This document shows positions 53,305 through 62,762 of a stretch of DNA of 64,000 nucleotides, in pieces. The translations under genes and the position numbers were made by a program. The notes beneath the pieces were generated by a model. The model was not told the DNA's origin. It saw only the letters and a program-made list of their open reading frames with translations, and did not search any database. The DNA is from Burkholderiales bacterium (GTDB taxonomy: Bacteria > Pseudomonadota > Gammaproteobacteria > Burkholderiales > Burkholderiaceae_F), in contig JADJWR010000002.1 in assembly GCA_016716275.1 (NCBI GenBank), forward strand, positions 496,001-560,000, in the 5' to 3' direction. Within the stretch, counting starts at the first letter, position 1, and each line of letters starts with the position of its first letter.

Positions 53305-55284
53305 TTAGCCAACGGCCGGTTCCGTCAGCCGCGCCTCGGCGCGCTCCAGGTCGGCGGGGGCGCCGAACAGCACCAGCACGTCACCGGCGGCCAGGCGGGT
53401 GTCGGCGGCGGGTTCGAGCGTGCGCTTGCCCTCGCGCACCAGCGCCGTCACCACGATGTGGTCCTTCGCCGGATCGACCTGCGCCAGCGTGCGCCCGACC
53501 GCCGCCGCGCCGGCCGGCAGCGACACCGAGTGCAGGCGGTCCGCGTCGCTCTCGACGGTGTGCCCGGCGAGCACCTCGTTGCCGCGGAAGAACTCGCGCA
53601 TCAGGTGGTAGCGGTCGACCCGCGCGTCGCGGACACGGTGGATGACCCGACGCAGCGGCACGTCGAGCAGCAGCAGCGCGTGCGAGACGATCATCATCCC
53701 TGCCTCGAGCGTTTCCGGCACGATCTCGGTGGCGCCGGCCTGGCGCAGTTCCTCGACGCGGCTCTCGTCGCGCGTGCGCACCATCACCGGCAGTTCCGGC
53801 CGCAGCGCGCGGACGTGGTGCAGCACCTTCAGCGCCGCGCCGACATCGTCGTGGCTGATCACCACGAGGCGGGCCTTCATCACGCCGACCGCCTCGAGCA
53901 TGTCGCGCTCGGCCGCATCGCCGTAGTAGACCGGCTCGCCGCCGGTGTGCGCGTCGCGCACGCGCACGGGGTCGAGGTCGAGAGCCACGAAGGGGATGCC
54001 TTCCTCGCCGAGGAAGCGGCCGACGTTCTGGCCGATGCGGCCGTAGCCGCAGATGATCACGTGCTGGCGCAGGTCCGCCGCCGGCGGCACCGGCACCGCC
54101 GGCGCGGCCGCTTCTTTCCTGCCGCCGGCCGCGAACTCGGCGATGGGGCGGTTCAGGCGAATCAACAGCGGTCCGGCGATCATGCTGAACAGCACCGCGG
54201 TCAGCGCGACCTGCGCCGGCTCTGGCGCGATCGCGCCGGCGCCGAGGGCCAGGGCCAGCACGGCGAAGCCGAACTCGCCGCCCACCGCAAGCACGACGCC
54301 GGTGCGCAGCGCGGTGAAGGATTCGATTCCGGCCAGCCGCACCAGCGCCGCGACCAGCAGCGCCTTGCTGACGAGCAGGCCGGCGGCGGCGGCCAGCGAC
54401 CAGTGCCAGATCCGCGGCAGCGAAGACGGGTCGACCAGCATGCCGATGGTGACGAAGAACAGCCCCAGCAGCACGTCGCGGAACGGCCTGATCGTCGATT
54501 CGATCTGGTGCCGGAACTCGGTCTCGCCGAGCATCATGCCGGCGAGGAAGGCACCGAAGGCCAGCGACAGGCCGAGGCTGTCGGTGGCCCAGGCGGCGGC
54601 CAGCGACACCAGCAGCACGGTCAGCGTGAACAGCTCCGGCGAACGCCCGGCGGCCACCTCGTGAAACAGCGGCCGCAGCAGCCGGCGGCCGGCGAAGACG
54701 ACCACGGCGATCGCCAGCAGCGCCTTGGCAAGCGCCTCTGCCAGCGGCAGCGCCACCGACTGCGTGCCGGCGGCGGCCAGCACCGGGATCAGCACCACCA
54801 GCGGCACGGCGGTGACGTCCTGGAAGACCGACATCGCCAGCCCGAGGCGGCCGTGGCGGCTGCTGTCCTCGCCCTGCTCGACGAGCTGCTTGCCGATGAT
54901 CGACGTCGACGACTGGGCGAACACCGCGCCGACCACGAACGCCGCCGCCGGCGGCAGGCCGATGGCCCAGGCGGCGAGGCCGACGACCAACGTGGTCAGC
55001 AGCACCTGGCCGGTGCCCAGCCCGAAGACCAGGTGGCGCAGCGCGTAGATCTGCGGCAGCGAGAAGTTCAGGCCGATCGTGAACAGCAGGAAGACGATGC
55101 CGAACTCGGCGACCAGGCGGATGGTCTCGGCGTTGCTGATCAGTCCGGCCGCGTGCGGCCCGAGTGCGGCGCCGACCAGCAGATAGGCCAGGCTGGACGG
55201 GACGCGGCGTCGTTGGAAAAGGGCGACGACGAGCACTGCCGCGGCGAGCAGCAGCAGCAGTTCGACCATCGGCGCGGCTGTCAA
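53305..55284 (-). CDS. CPA2-family cation/proton antiporter with TrkA domains (Kef-like)
   Basis: A 659-residue membrane protein. The first 390 residues contain about 12 membrane segments (SSLAYLLVGAALGPHAAGLI, FAQSSTSIIGKQLVEQGEDS and GEFGFAVLALALGAGAI). A TrkA-N domain follows (HVIICGYGRIGQNVGRFLGE) and then TrkA-C (SVSLPAGAAAVGRTLAQVD). It is likely a glutathione- or nucleotide-gated K+/H+ exchanger. The TTG at 55284 has GGGAG upstream and overlaps the stress-protein stop; an ATG five codons on is the alternative. Confidence 0.9.
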   Translation of the reverse strand: MTAAPMVELLLLLAAAVLVVALFQRRRVPSSLAYLLVGAALGPHAAGLISNAETIRLVAEFGIVFLLFTIGLNFSLPQIYALRHLVFGLGTGQVLLTTLVVGLAAWAIGLPPAAAFVVGAVFAQSSTSIIGKQLVEQGEDSSRHGRLGLAMSVFQDVTAVPLVVLIPVLAAAGTQSVALPLAEALAKALLAIAVVVFAGRRLLRPLFHEVAAGRSPELFTLTVLLVSLAAAWATDSLGLSLAFGAFLAGMMLGETEFRHQIESTIRPFRDVLLGLFFVTIGMLVDPSSLPRIWHWSLAAAAGLLVSKALLVAALVRLAGIESFTALRTGVVLAVGGEFGFAVLALALGAGAIAPEPAQVALTAVLFSMIAGPLLIRLNRPIAEFAAGGRKEAAAPAVPVPPAADLRQHVIICGYGRIGQNVGRFLGEEGIPFVALDLDPVRVRDAHTGGEPVYYGDAAERDMLEAVGVMKARLVVISHDDVGAALKVLHHVRALRPELPVMVRTRDESRVEELRQAGATEIVPETLEAGMMIVSHALLLLDVPLRRVIHRVRDARVDRYHLMREFFRGNEVLAGHTVESDADRLHSVSLPAGAAAVGRTLAQVDPAKDHIVVTALVREGKRTLEPAADTRLAAGDVLVLFGAPADLERAEARLTEPAVG

Positions 55285-56174
55285 TGCGAGTCGCTCCCGG
55301 TTTCGCGCACCAGCAGCACGTCGGTCGTCACCATCTGCGTGACGTTAGAGGCGACGCTGCCGAGCAGCGCCGCCCCCAGCCGCCCTTTCCGCCGCGAGCC
55401 GAGCACCACGAGGTCGGCATGCTGGTGCTGCGCCTCGTGCGCCAGCAGCAGCCCGGGCGGCCCATAGGCGAGCAGCGGGTGGCAGCGCCCGGCGAGCTCG
55501 CCGAGCCCGGCCACGAAGCCATCGAGCGACCGCTTCGCCTGTTCGCGCGCCCGGCCCCGGTAGAAGGACTCGGCGTCCGGGTTGGCCTGGCCGAGGAACA
55601 GTTCGGCGGCGAACGGATCCTCGTAGGCGTGCAGCAGCGACAGGTCGGCCTGCGGGCACAGCGCGGCCGCATACCGAACGGCCTGCGCGCTGGCGGCGCC
55701 GAACTCGACGCCGACCAGCACCTGCCGGTAGTCCTCCTCGGCGCCGTTGCGCACGACCAGGATCGGCACGTCGCAGCGCTCGAGCAGTGCCAGCGCGGTG
55801 CTGCCGAGGATGGTCTCGCCGACCAGGCTGCGGCCGTGCGCACCGACCACCAGCAGCTGCGCCTGCAGCCGCTGTGCCAGCGCGGCGATCTCGTCGCGCG
55901 CCTCGCCTTCGAGCACCTGCGTGCGGACCTGCGGCAGGCCGTGGTGCTGCAGTGCCTCGGCCCCTTCGGCGAGCCGCCGGCCGATGGCTTCGGCGTCCGC
56001 CTGCACGTCGGCGCCGGCGAACCAGGCACGAACCTGGCCCAGCCAGCCTGCGGGCAGCACCGTCACCACGTGCAGCGTCGCCCCGTGCGCGGTGGCGAGG
56101 TGAGCGGCGCGCTGCAACGCCAGTGCGCTGGCCTGCGAGAAGTCGGTGGCGGCGACGATGCGTTCGATCGGCAT
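55281..56174 (-). CDS. Tandem-domain universal stress protein
   Basis: A 297-residue protein with two UspA domains. Domain one (residues 1-145) has IVAATDFSQASALALQRAAH and the ATP-type loop VVGAHGRSLVGETILGSTA. Domain two has VLVGVEFGAASAQAVRYAAA and VVLGSRRKGRLGAALLGSVA. It overlaps the antiporter start downstream and follows the other antiporter with an 11-base gap, so it may report energy or redox state to them. The nucleotide-binding pattern G-2x-G-9x-G-S/T is complete in both. Confidence 0.92.
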   Translation of the reverse strand: MPIERIVAATDFSQASALALQRAAHLATAHGATLHVVTVLPAGWLGQVRAWFAGADVQADAEAIGRRLAEGAEALQHHGLPQVRTQVLEGEARDEIAALAQRLQAQLLVVGAHGRSLVGETILGSTALALLERCDVPILVVRNGAEEDYRQVLVGVEFGAASAQAVRYAAALCPQADLSLLHAYEDPFAAELFLGQANPDAESFYRGRAREQAKRSLDGFVAGLGELAGRCHPLLAYGPPGLLLAHEAQHQHADLVVLGSRRKGRLGAALLGSVASNVTQMVTTDVLLVRETGSDSH

Positions 56175-56185
56175 GGCGTGCTCCC

Positions 56186-57835
56186 TCAGCTTTCCATGCT
56201 GGTAATCAGCGTGCGGGCGGCGTGGTCAGCGGCGTCCTGGAACGGCCGCAGCAGCAGGTCGGGGTGGGTGCGCGACAGGCGCCGCATGTCCTCGCCGCTG
56301 CGCGCCGCCAGCGCGATGCGGCCGCGATAGTGGCGGGCGCGCAGCGCCGCCACCAGTGCCAGCGCATCCTCCGGCTCGGGCAGCGTGACGACCGCCCACC
56401 GCGTGGAGGCGAGCGGCAGGTCGTCCAGCAGGCCGGGGTCGGAAGCGTCGCCGAAGCGCACGTGCACCGCCGCATGTGCGGCGCCGCGCACCAGTTCGGG
56501 GTCGAAGTCGACGCCGAGCACCCGGTGGCCCTCGTGCTGCAATTGCTCGGCGAGGCGCCGTCCGTAGCGGCCCATGCCGAAGACGATCACCTCGGGCAGC
56601 ACTTCGTCGTGCGGGGCCAGCGCGCCGCGCACCTCGCGGTACGGCACCTGGCGCTCGAAAACGCCCAGCAGCGGCTTGAGCCACTCGTACAGCTTCTCCG
56701 AGTACAGGATCATGTAGGTCGAGGCGGCGATGGTGACGATGCCGACCGTGGTGGTCACCGCCAGCGCGGCTCCGCCGACGTGGCCCAGCGTGACGCCCAT
56801 CGCCACGAAGACGATCGAGAACTCGCTGATCTGCGCCACGGTGAGCCCGGCCAGCAGCCCGGTGCGGGCGCGGAAGCCCATGAATCCCATGATCGCCATC
56901 ACGATCAGCGGGTTGCCGATCAGCACGAAGGCGGACAGGATCGCCGCCGGCAGCAGCTCGCCGCCGATCGCGCCGACCTCCAGCCGCAGCCCCAGTTCGA
57001 TGAAGAAGAACAGCAGCAGGAAGTCGCGCACGCTGGCCATCCGGCCGGCAACCGCGTCGCGAAACGGCGTGGCGGCCAGCGTGAAGCCGGCCAGGAACGC
57101 ACCGACCTCCTTGCTGAAGCCGGCCAGTTCGCCGCCGGCGGCGGCCAGCACGCCCCAGGCGATCGAGGCGAGCAGCAGCAGCTCGCCGCTCCTGGCCGCG
57201 CGGCGCGCCAGCTGCGGCACGACGAAGCGCAGCGCGAGCCACACCACCGCGGCGGCGCCGGCCAGCTTGACGGCGGTGGCGAGCGCCACCTGCGCCACTG
57301 AGGCGTCCGGCGCCTCTCGCAGGCTGCCGAGGACCATCAGCGCGATCACCACCGCGATGTCCTGCACGATCAGGAAGCCCATCGCCACGCGGCCGTGCAG
57401 CGAGTCGATCTCGCGCTTGTCCGACAGCAGCTTGACGATGATGATGGTGCTGGAGAAAGTCAGCGCGATGGCGACGTACAGCGCCGAAACCCAGTCGTAG
57501 CCGAGCGCCACGCAGATCGCGTAGCCGATGACGATGGTGAAGCCGAGCTGGCCCAACCCGGTGGCGAGCGCCACCGGGCCGAGGTGGCGCACCAGCCGCG
57601 GGTCGAGCTTGAGTCCGACGGCGAACAGCAGCATGGTGACGCCGAACTCGGCCAGCAGTTCGAGCGCCTCGGCCGGCGCTGCCCAGCCGACCAGCGCCGG
57701 CCCGGCCGCCACGCCCATCACGATGTAGGCGAGGATCAGCGGCTGCTTCAGCCACCCCGCGATCAGCCCCAGCGCGGTGGCGATCAGCAGCAGCAGCGCG
57801 AACTGCTGGAAGACGGACAGTGCAGCGGGGTCCAC
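56186..57835 (-). CDS. CPA2-family cation/proton antiporter with TrkA-N domain (YbaL-like)
   Basis: A 549-residue antiporter. The membrane part includes LAYIVMGVAAGPALVGWAAP, ALTFSSTIIIVKLLSDKREI and GELAGFSKEVGAFLAGFTLA. A TrkA-N domain follows (VIVFGMGRYGRRLAEQLQHE). It lacks the TrkA-C domain seen in its neighbour. The GTG at 57835 has AAAGAGG upstream; the longer frame is not convincing. Second antiporter of the block; the two differ in regulatory domain and so perhaps in gating. Confidence 0.9.
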   Translation of the reverse strand: MDPAALSVFQQFALLLLIATALGLIAGWLKQPLILAYIVMGVAAGPALVGWAAPAEALELLAEFGVTMLLFAVGLKLDPRLVRHLGPVALATGLGQLGFTIVIGYAICVALGYDWVSALYVAIALTFSSTIIIVKLLSDKREIDSLHGRVAMGFLIVQDIAVVIALMVLGSLREAPDASVAQVALATAVKLAGAAAVVWLALRFVVPQLARRAARSGELLLLASIAWGVLAAAGGELAGFSKEVGAFLAGFTLAATPFRDAVAGRMASVRDFLLLFFFIELGLRLEVGAIGGELLPAAILSAFVLIGNPLIVMAIMGFMGFRARTGLLAGLTVAQISEFSIVFVAMGVTLGHVGGAALAVTTTVGIVTIAASTYMILYSEKLYEWLKPLLGVFERQVPYREVRGALAPHDEVLPEVIVFGMGRYGRRLAEQLQHEGHRVLGVDFDPELVRGAAHAAVHVRFGDASDPGLLDDLPLASTRWAVVTLPEPEDALALVAALRARHYRGRIALAARSGEDMRRLSRTHPDLLLRPFQDAADHAARTLITSMES

Positions 57836-57857
57836 GCGACGCGCCTCTTTCCGGCGA

Positions 57858-60569
57858 TCACAGCCGCACCACGCCGAGGCGGCGCAGCACCGCCTTCTCG
57901 ATCTCGACCAGCAGGAAGACGAGCATGGCAAGTGCCACCATCCTCAGCCACACCTCGAGTCCGATCGGCGCCGTGTGGAACAGGCTTTGCATCAATGGCA
58001 GGTAAGTGAAGGCCATCTGCAGGGCGATAAGCCCCAGCGCCGCCCACAGCGCGATCGGGTTGCCGGTCAGCATGCCGGGGGCGAAGGCGTGAGCGACGAA
58101 GCGGCGCGAATTGAACAGGTAGACGATCTGCGCCAGCACGAGCATGTTCACTGCTGCCGTGCGCGCCTCCTCCAGCGCCACGCCGCGTCCCAGCTCCCAC
58201 TGGAACATGGCGAAGGTCACGCCCATCACCAGCACGCTGACGTAGACCACCCGCGCCAGCACCAGCCGGGTGATCAGCGGCTCGGCTGGCGGCCGCGGCG
58301 GCCGCTGCATCACGCCGCTCTCCGCCGGTTCGAACGCCAGCGCGATCGCCAACGTCACCGTGGTCACCATGTTGACCCAAAGGATCTGCACGGCGGTCAC
58401 CGGCAGCGCCAGGCCGAGAAAGACAGCCAGCAGGATCACGCCCGCCTGCCCGCCGTTGGTCGGCAGGATGAACAGCAGCGACTTCTTGATGTTGTCGAAT
58501 ATCGTCCGGCCCTCGTGCACGGCGTTGGCGATGCTGGCGAAGTTGTCGTCGGTCAGCACGACGTCGGAAGCCTCGCGCGCGGCGTCGGTGCCCTTGTGGC
58601 CCATCGCTACGCCGATGTCGGCCGATTTCAGCGCCGGGGCGTCGTTCACGCCGTCGCCAGTCATGGCCACGATCTCGCCACGCGCCTGCAGCGCGTCGAC
58701 CAGCCGCAGCTTGTGCTCGGGGCTGGCGCGGGCGACGACGTCGGTGCCGGCGATGCGCTCGGCCAGCGCCGCCTCGTCGAGCCCCTCTATTTCCTGTCCA
58801 GCCAGCGCGTGCTCGGCATCGAGGCCGAGCTGAGCGCCGATCGCCGCCGCGGTGACGGAGTGGTCGCCGGTGATCATCTTGACGCGGATGCCGGCCGCCT
58901 GGCACTGCGCCACCGCTTCGACAGCCTCCGGGCGCGGCGGGTCGATCATGCCGGCCAGCCCGAGCAGCGTGAAGCGGTCGGTGACGTCGTCCATCGACAG
59001 CGCGGTGGTGTTCCTGGGCAGCTCGCACGCTGCCAGCGCCAGCACCCGCTGGCCGTCGCGCGCGGCGGCGTGCAGCCGCTCGTCCCAGTAGGCGCGGTCG
59101 ATCGGCTGGCCGTTGGCCTGCGCGCGGCAGAGGCTCAGTACCCGCTCCGGCGCACCCTTCAGGTATACGCGCGCGTGGCCGGCATGGTCGTGGTGCAAGG
59201 TCGCCATGTAGCGGTGCTCGGACTCGAACGGGATCTCGTCGACGCGCGGCAGGCTGCCTGCTTCGTCGCCGCGGTCGAGCCCGCACTTGAGCGCCAGGGT
59301 GACCAGCGCGCCTTCGGTCGGGTCGCCGGCGAGCCGCCACTCGCCTTCGGCGTGCCGAACCTCGGCGTCGTTGCACAGCAGGCCGCAGCGGGCGAAATGC
59401 AGCAGGTCGTCGGCGGTGGCGGGGTCGAGCGTTTCGCCGTCGACGCTGAAGCCGCCGTCCGGCGCGTAGCCGGCGCCACTCACCTCGATCGTGCGTGTCG
59501 GCAGGATCGCCCGCACCGCGGTCATCTCGTTGCGGGTCAGCGTGCCGGTCTTGTCGGAGCAGATCACGGTGACGCTGCCCAGCGTCTCCACCGCCGGCAG
59601 GCGGCGGACGATGGCATTGCGGCGGGCCATCGCCTGCGTGCCGATCGCCAGCGTGATGGTGACGATCACCGGCAGCCCTTCCGGGATCGCCGCCACCGCC
59701 AGCCCGACCACGGCAAGGAACATCTCCACCGCCCCGAAGCCGTGCACATAGTGGCCGAAGGCGAAGGTGACCGCCGAGGCGGCGATGATGAAGGCGGTGA
59801 TCCGCCGCGCGAACTGCTCGAGCTTGCGCGTCAGCGGCGTTGCCAGGTGCGCCACGCCGGCGACCAGCTTGCCGATGCGGCCAAGTTCGGTCTGGCCTCC
59901 GGTGGCCACCACCACGCCGGTGGCCTGGCCGAAGGTCACGCCAGTGCCCGAGTAGCACATCGAGGCGCGCTCGGCGAGCACCGCCTGCTCGCCTACGGCG
60001 GCGGCCGACTTCTCGACCGGCGCCGACTCGCCGGTCAGCGCCGCTTCGTTGATGCGCAGGTTCTTGCTCCTGACCAGCCGCAGGTCGGCCGGCACGCGGT
60101 CGCCGGAGGCGAGCAGCACGATGTCGCCGGGCACCAGCTCCGCCGCCCGGATCTCGTGCCGCTGGCCGCCGCGCAGCACGACCGCCTGGCTGGCCAGCAT
60201 CGCCTGCACCGCCTCCAGGGCCTTCTCGGCCTTGCCCTCCTGGACGAAGCCGATGATCGCGTTGATCACCACCACGCCGAGGATCACGCCGGAATCGACG
60301 AGGTGGCCGAGCAGCAGAGTCACCGCGGCCGCCGCCAGCAGCACGTAGATCAGCACGTTGTGGAACTGCAGCAGGAAGCGCAGCAGGGGCGAGCGCTTCG
60401 GCGGCGGTGGCAGTTCGTTGCGGCCGTACTGCTCGAGACGCTGCCCCGCCTCGGGCGCCGTGAGCCCCTGCGGCGACGACTGCAGCGCCTCGAGCGCTTC
60501 GGATGCCGCCAGCGCGTGCCAGCGGCGATCGTCCTGCGTCGGCCCGGGCGCGGCGGCGGGGCGGTTCAT
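57858..60569 (-). CDS. P-type cation-transporting ATPase (P2 type)
   Basis: A 903-residue pump of the P2 (SERCA/PMA1-like) group. Marks are the actuator loop NEAALTGESAPVEKS, the membrane motif AAIPEGLPVIVTITLAIGTQ, the phosphorylation site ICSDKTGTLTRNEM, the nucleotide domain (VYLKGAPERVLSLC) and the hinge IVAMTGDGVNDAPALKSADI. The C-terminal transport domain is complete (LWVNMVTTVTLAIALAFEP). It probably moves Ca2+, Na+ or K+. An ATG at 60569 is used; a GTG three codons upstream is possible. It sits between an antiporter and a universal stress gene. Confidence 0.93.
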   Translation of the reverse strand: MNRPAAAPGPTQDDRRWHALAASEALEALQSSPQGLTAPEAGQRLEQYGRNELPPPPKRSPLLRFLLQFHNVLIYVLLAAAAVTLLLGHLVDSGVILGVVVINAIIGFVQEGKAEKALEAVQAMLASQAVVLRGGQRHEIRAAELVPGDIVLLASGDRVPADLRLVRSKNLRINEAALTGESAPVEKSAAAVGEQAVLAERASMCYSGTGVTFGQATGVVVATGGQTELGRIGKLVAGVAHLATPLTRKLEQFARRITAFIIAASAVTFAFGHYVHGFGAVEMFLAVVGLAVAAIPEGLPVIVTITLAIGTQAMARRNAIVRRLPAVETLGSVTVICSDKTGTLTRNEMTAVRAILPTRTIEVSGAGYAPDGGFSVDGETLDPATADDLLHFARCGLLCNDAEVRHAEGEWRLAGDPTEGALVTLALKCGLDRGDEAGSLPRVDEIPFESEHRYMATLHHDHAGHARVYLKGAPERVLSLCRAQANGQPIDRAYWDERLHAAARDGQRVLALAACELPRNTTALSMDDVTDRFTLLGLAGMIDPPRPEAVEAVAQCQAAGIRVKMITGDHSVTAAAIGAQLGLDAEHALAGQEIEGLDEAALAERIAGTDVVARASPEHKLRLVDALQARGEIVAMTGDGVNDAPALKSADIGVAMGHKGTDAAREASDVVLTDDNFASIANAVHEGRTIFDNIKKSLLFILPTNGGQAGVILLAVFLGLALPVTAVQILWVNMVTTVTLAIALAFEPAESGVMQRPPRPPAEPLITRLVLARVVYVSVLVMGVTFAMFQWELGRGVALEEARTAAVNMLVLAQIVYLFNSRRFVAHAFAPGMLTGNPIALWAALGLIALQMAFTYLPLMQSLFHTAPIGLEVWLRMVALAMLVFLLVEIEKAVLRRLGVVRL

Positions 60570-60588
60570 CGGCGGCACCCGGGCTGTC

Positions 60589-61485
60589 TCACGCCCTGCG
60601 GATCAGGATCAGCGGCGTCGCGCAGCGCGCCGCCACCCGCGTGGCCACCGAGCCGAGCACGGCGGCCTTGAACATGCCCTGGCCATGCGAACCCATCACC
60701 AGCACGTCGAGATTGCGCCGCGCGTAGGCGGCGAGCTGCTCACCCGCCTCGCCGGTCAGGTCCATCTTCTTCACCGGCACACTCGCCTGCGCGAACAGCG
60801 GCAGCGTCGAGCGCACTGCGCGCTCGTACTCCTTCCTGCGCAGCGCCCGCACCTTCTCCTGCGTGAAGCTCATGTCGGTGAGGTTGGCGAGCAGCGTCTT
60901 CGTCTGCAGCGGCAGCTCGCGCACCACGTGCAGCAGTTCGAACTTCGGCCGCAGACCGAACAGGTCAAGGTGCGCCAGCGTCCAGCGGACCGCCGCCTCG
61001 CCGTAGGCGCTGCCGTCGACCGCCACGCCGACGCGCAGCGATTCGGCCCGCGGCACCTCGCCGTCGCGCAGCAGCAGCACCGGGTTGTCGCAGTGAACCA
61101 GCACGGTGCTGGCCACCGAGCCCAGCAGCATGCCGGCGGCGGCCGTGCGGCCGCGCGAGCCCATGACGATCAGGTCGACCTTCTTGCTGCGCGCCACCCG
61201 GGCGATGCGCAGTCCGGGCACGCCGACCAGGTGGGTGCCGCGCACGTCGAGCCCGGCGCGCGTCAGCATCCTGCGCGCCGGCCGCAGCACGCTGTCGGCG
61301 CGCATCGCGTACAGCTCGGCGAGCCGCCTGCGGCTGGCCGCGGTCGGGATCTCGACCAGCAGCGGCGGCTGCACGTTCAGCAGCCAGACCGTCGGCTCTC
61401 GGCCGGCCAGCGGCGTGCGCGCGGCGACGAACTCGACCGCGCGCCGTGCATGGCGGCTGCCGTCGTAGGGAACCAGGATCTTCAT
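60589..61485 (-). CDS. Tandem-domain universal stress protein, second copy
   Basis: A 298-residue protein with two UspA domains: domain one MKILVPYDGSRHARRAVEFV and VMGSRGRTAAAGMLLGSVAS, domain two GVAVDGSAYGEAAVRWTLAH and VMGSHGQGMFKAAVLGSVAT. A GGAGGG lies six bases before the ATG at 61485. It is the first gene of the minus-strand run of five ion-homeostasis genes. It is not closely similar to the other copy, so the two likely arose separately. Confidence 0.92.
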   Translation of the reverse strand: MKILVPYDGSRHARRAVEFVAARTPLAGREPTVWLLNVQPPLLVEIPTAASRRRLAELYAMRADSVLRPARRMLTRAGLDVRGTHLVGVPGLRIARVARSKKVDLIVMGSRGRTAAAGMLLGSVASTVLVHCDNPVLLLRDGEVPRAESLRVGVAVDGSAYGEAAVRWTLAHLDLFGLRPKFELLHVVRELPLQTKTLLANLTDMSFTQEKVRALRRKEYERAVRSTLPLFAQASVPVKKMDLTGEAGEQLAAYARRNLDVLVMGSHGQGMFKAAVLGSVATRVAARCATPLILIRRA

Positions 61486-61707
61486 TCGGCCCTCCGCCGG
61501 TGAACGCGCCGGCAGCGGATCTGCAGGTTCGGCCGCCACCCGCGTCCCGGCCAGTCTAGGGCGGGCTCTCGGCGGCAATCGGGCATTCGGCGCCGCGATT
61601 GACCTTCGTCAGGCCACCCGGGCCGGTCGGTGCAAACCCGGCTTGAAACGCATGCGACGATTGCATTGTGCGTGGCGACGGGCAGCGCGTTCCGGAAGAC
61701 GGCGGCG

Positions 61708-62721
61708 ATGAACGGTGTCTGGATCCACTGGGCGGAGCTGGCGGCGTGCGCGGCGGCGATCCTCCTCGCCGGAACGCAGCTGACACGCGCCGGCGATGCC
61801 ATCGCCCATCACACCGGGCTGGGCGGCAGCTGGATCGGGCTGGTGCTGGTGGCCACTGTCACCTCGCTGCCTGAACTGGTGACCGGTATCTCGTCGGTCA
61901 CGGTGGCCGACGTGCCGGACATCGCGGTCGGCAACGTGCTCGGCGCCTGCGTGCTGAACCTGACGATGCTGGTCCCGCTCGATGCGCTGCACCGCAAGGC
62001 GTCGATCTACTCGGTGGCCAGCCAGGGTCACGTGCTCGGCACCGCCTTCGCCGTCGTCATGCTCGGCGTGGTCGCCTTCGGCATCCTGTCGGCTACCCAG
62101 CTCGACCGCGTCCTCGGCATCGGCCACGTCGGCGCCGTCAGCATCGCCTTGCTCGGCCTTTACGCCGTGGCGATCCGCACGATCTTCCACTACGAGCGCG
62201 GCGTCCACGCGGACACGCACGAGCAGCAGGCGCCGCCCGGGCTGACGCTGGCGCAGGCGGTCTGGCGCTACGCGGCAGCGGCGTCGGTGGTCGTGGCGGC
62301 AGCGCTGTGGCTGCCGTTTGCCGCCAGCGCGGTGGCCGCTGCGATGGGCTGGAGCGAGAGTTTCGTCGGCACCCTGCTGGTCGCGTTCACGACCACGCTG
62401 CCCGAGCTGACGGTGACCATCGCCTCGCTGCGCATCGGCGCGCTCGACATGGCGATCGGCAACCTGGTCGGCAGCAACCTCTTCAACCTGGCGCTCCTCG
62501 GCATCGATGATCTGCTCTACCTGAAGGGGCCGCTGCTGCAGTCGGTCGAGCCCTCGCACGCCATGTCGGCGATCGCCGCGGCGGTGATGTCGGGCGCCGT
62601 GATCGTCGCGCTGGTCGCCCGGCCGACGGCCCGCCTGCTCAACGCGATCGGCTGGACCAGCGTGCTGATCGCGCTGGTGTACTTCGTCAACGCCTGGCTG
62701 CACTTCCGCCACGGCGGCTGA
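61708..62721 (+). CDS. Sodium/calcium antiporter, CaCA family
   Basis: A 337-residue membrane exchanger with the two inverted alpha-repeats that define the family: GLVLVATVTSLPELVTGISS with AVGNVLGACVLNLTML, and TLLVAFTTTLPELTVTIASL with IGNLVGSNLFNLALLG. It uses the ion gradient to expel Ca2+ or a similar cation. The ATG at 61708 is chosen because the first helix begins at once. It is divergent from the stress-protein operon. The 222-base gap between them holds no other gene. Confidence 0.92.
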   Translation: MNGVWIHWAELAACAAAILLAGTQLTRAGDAIAHHTGLGGSWIGLVLVATVTSLPELVTGISSVTVADVPDIAVGNVLGACVLNLTMLVPLDALHRKASIYSVASQGHVLGTAFAVVMLGVVAFGILSATQLDRVLGIGHVGAVSIALLGLYAVAIRTIFHYERGVHADTHEQQAPPGLTLAQAVWRYAAAASVVVAAALWLPFAASAVAAAMGWSESFVGTLLVAFTTTLPELTVTIASLRIGALDMAIGNLVGSNLFNLALLGIDDLLYLKGPLLQSVEPSHAMSAIAAAVMSGAVIVALVARPTARLLNAIGWTSVLIALVYFVNAWLHFRHGG

Positions 62722-62762
62722 ACGGGCGGCCGGCAAGGCGCAGCCTGCGGCGGCGGGGCGCC

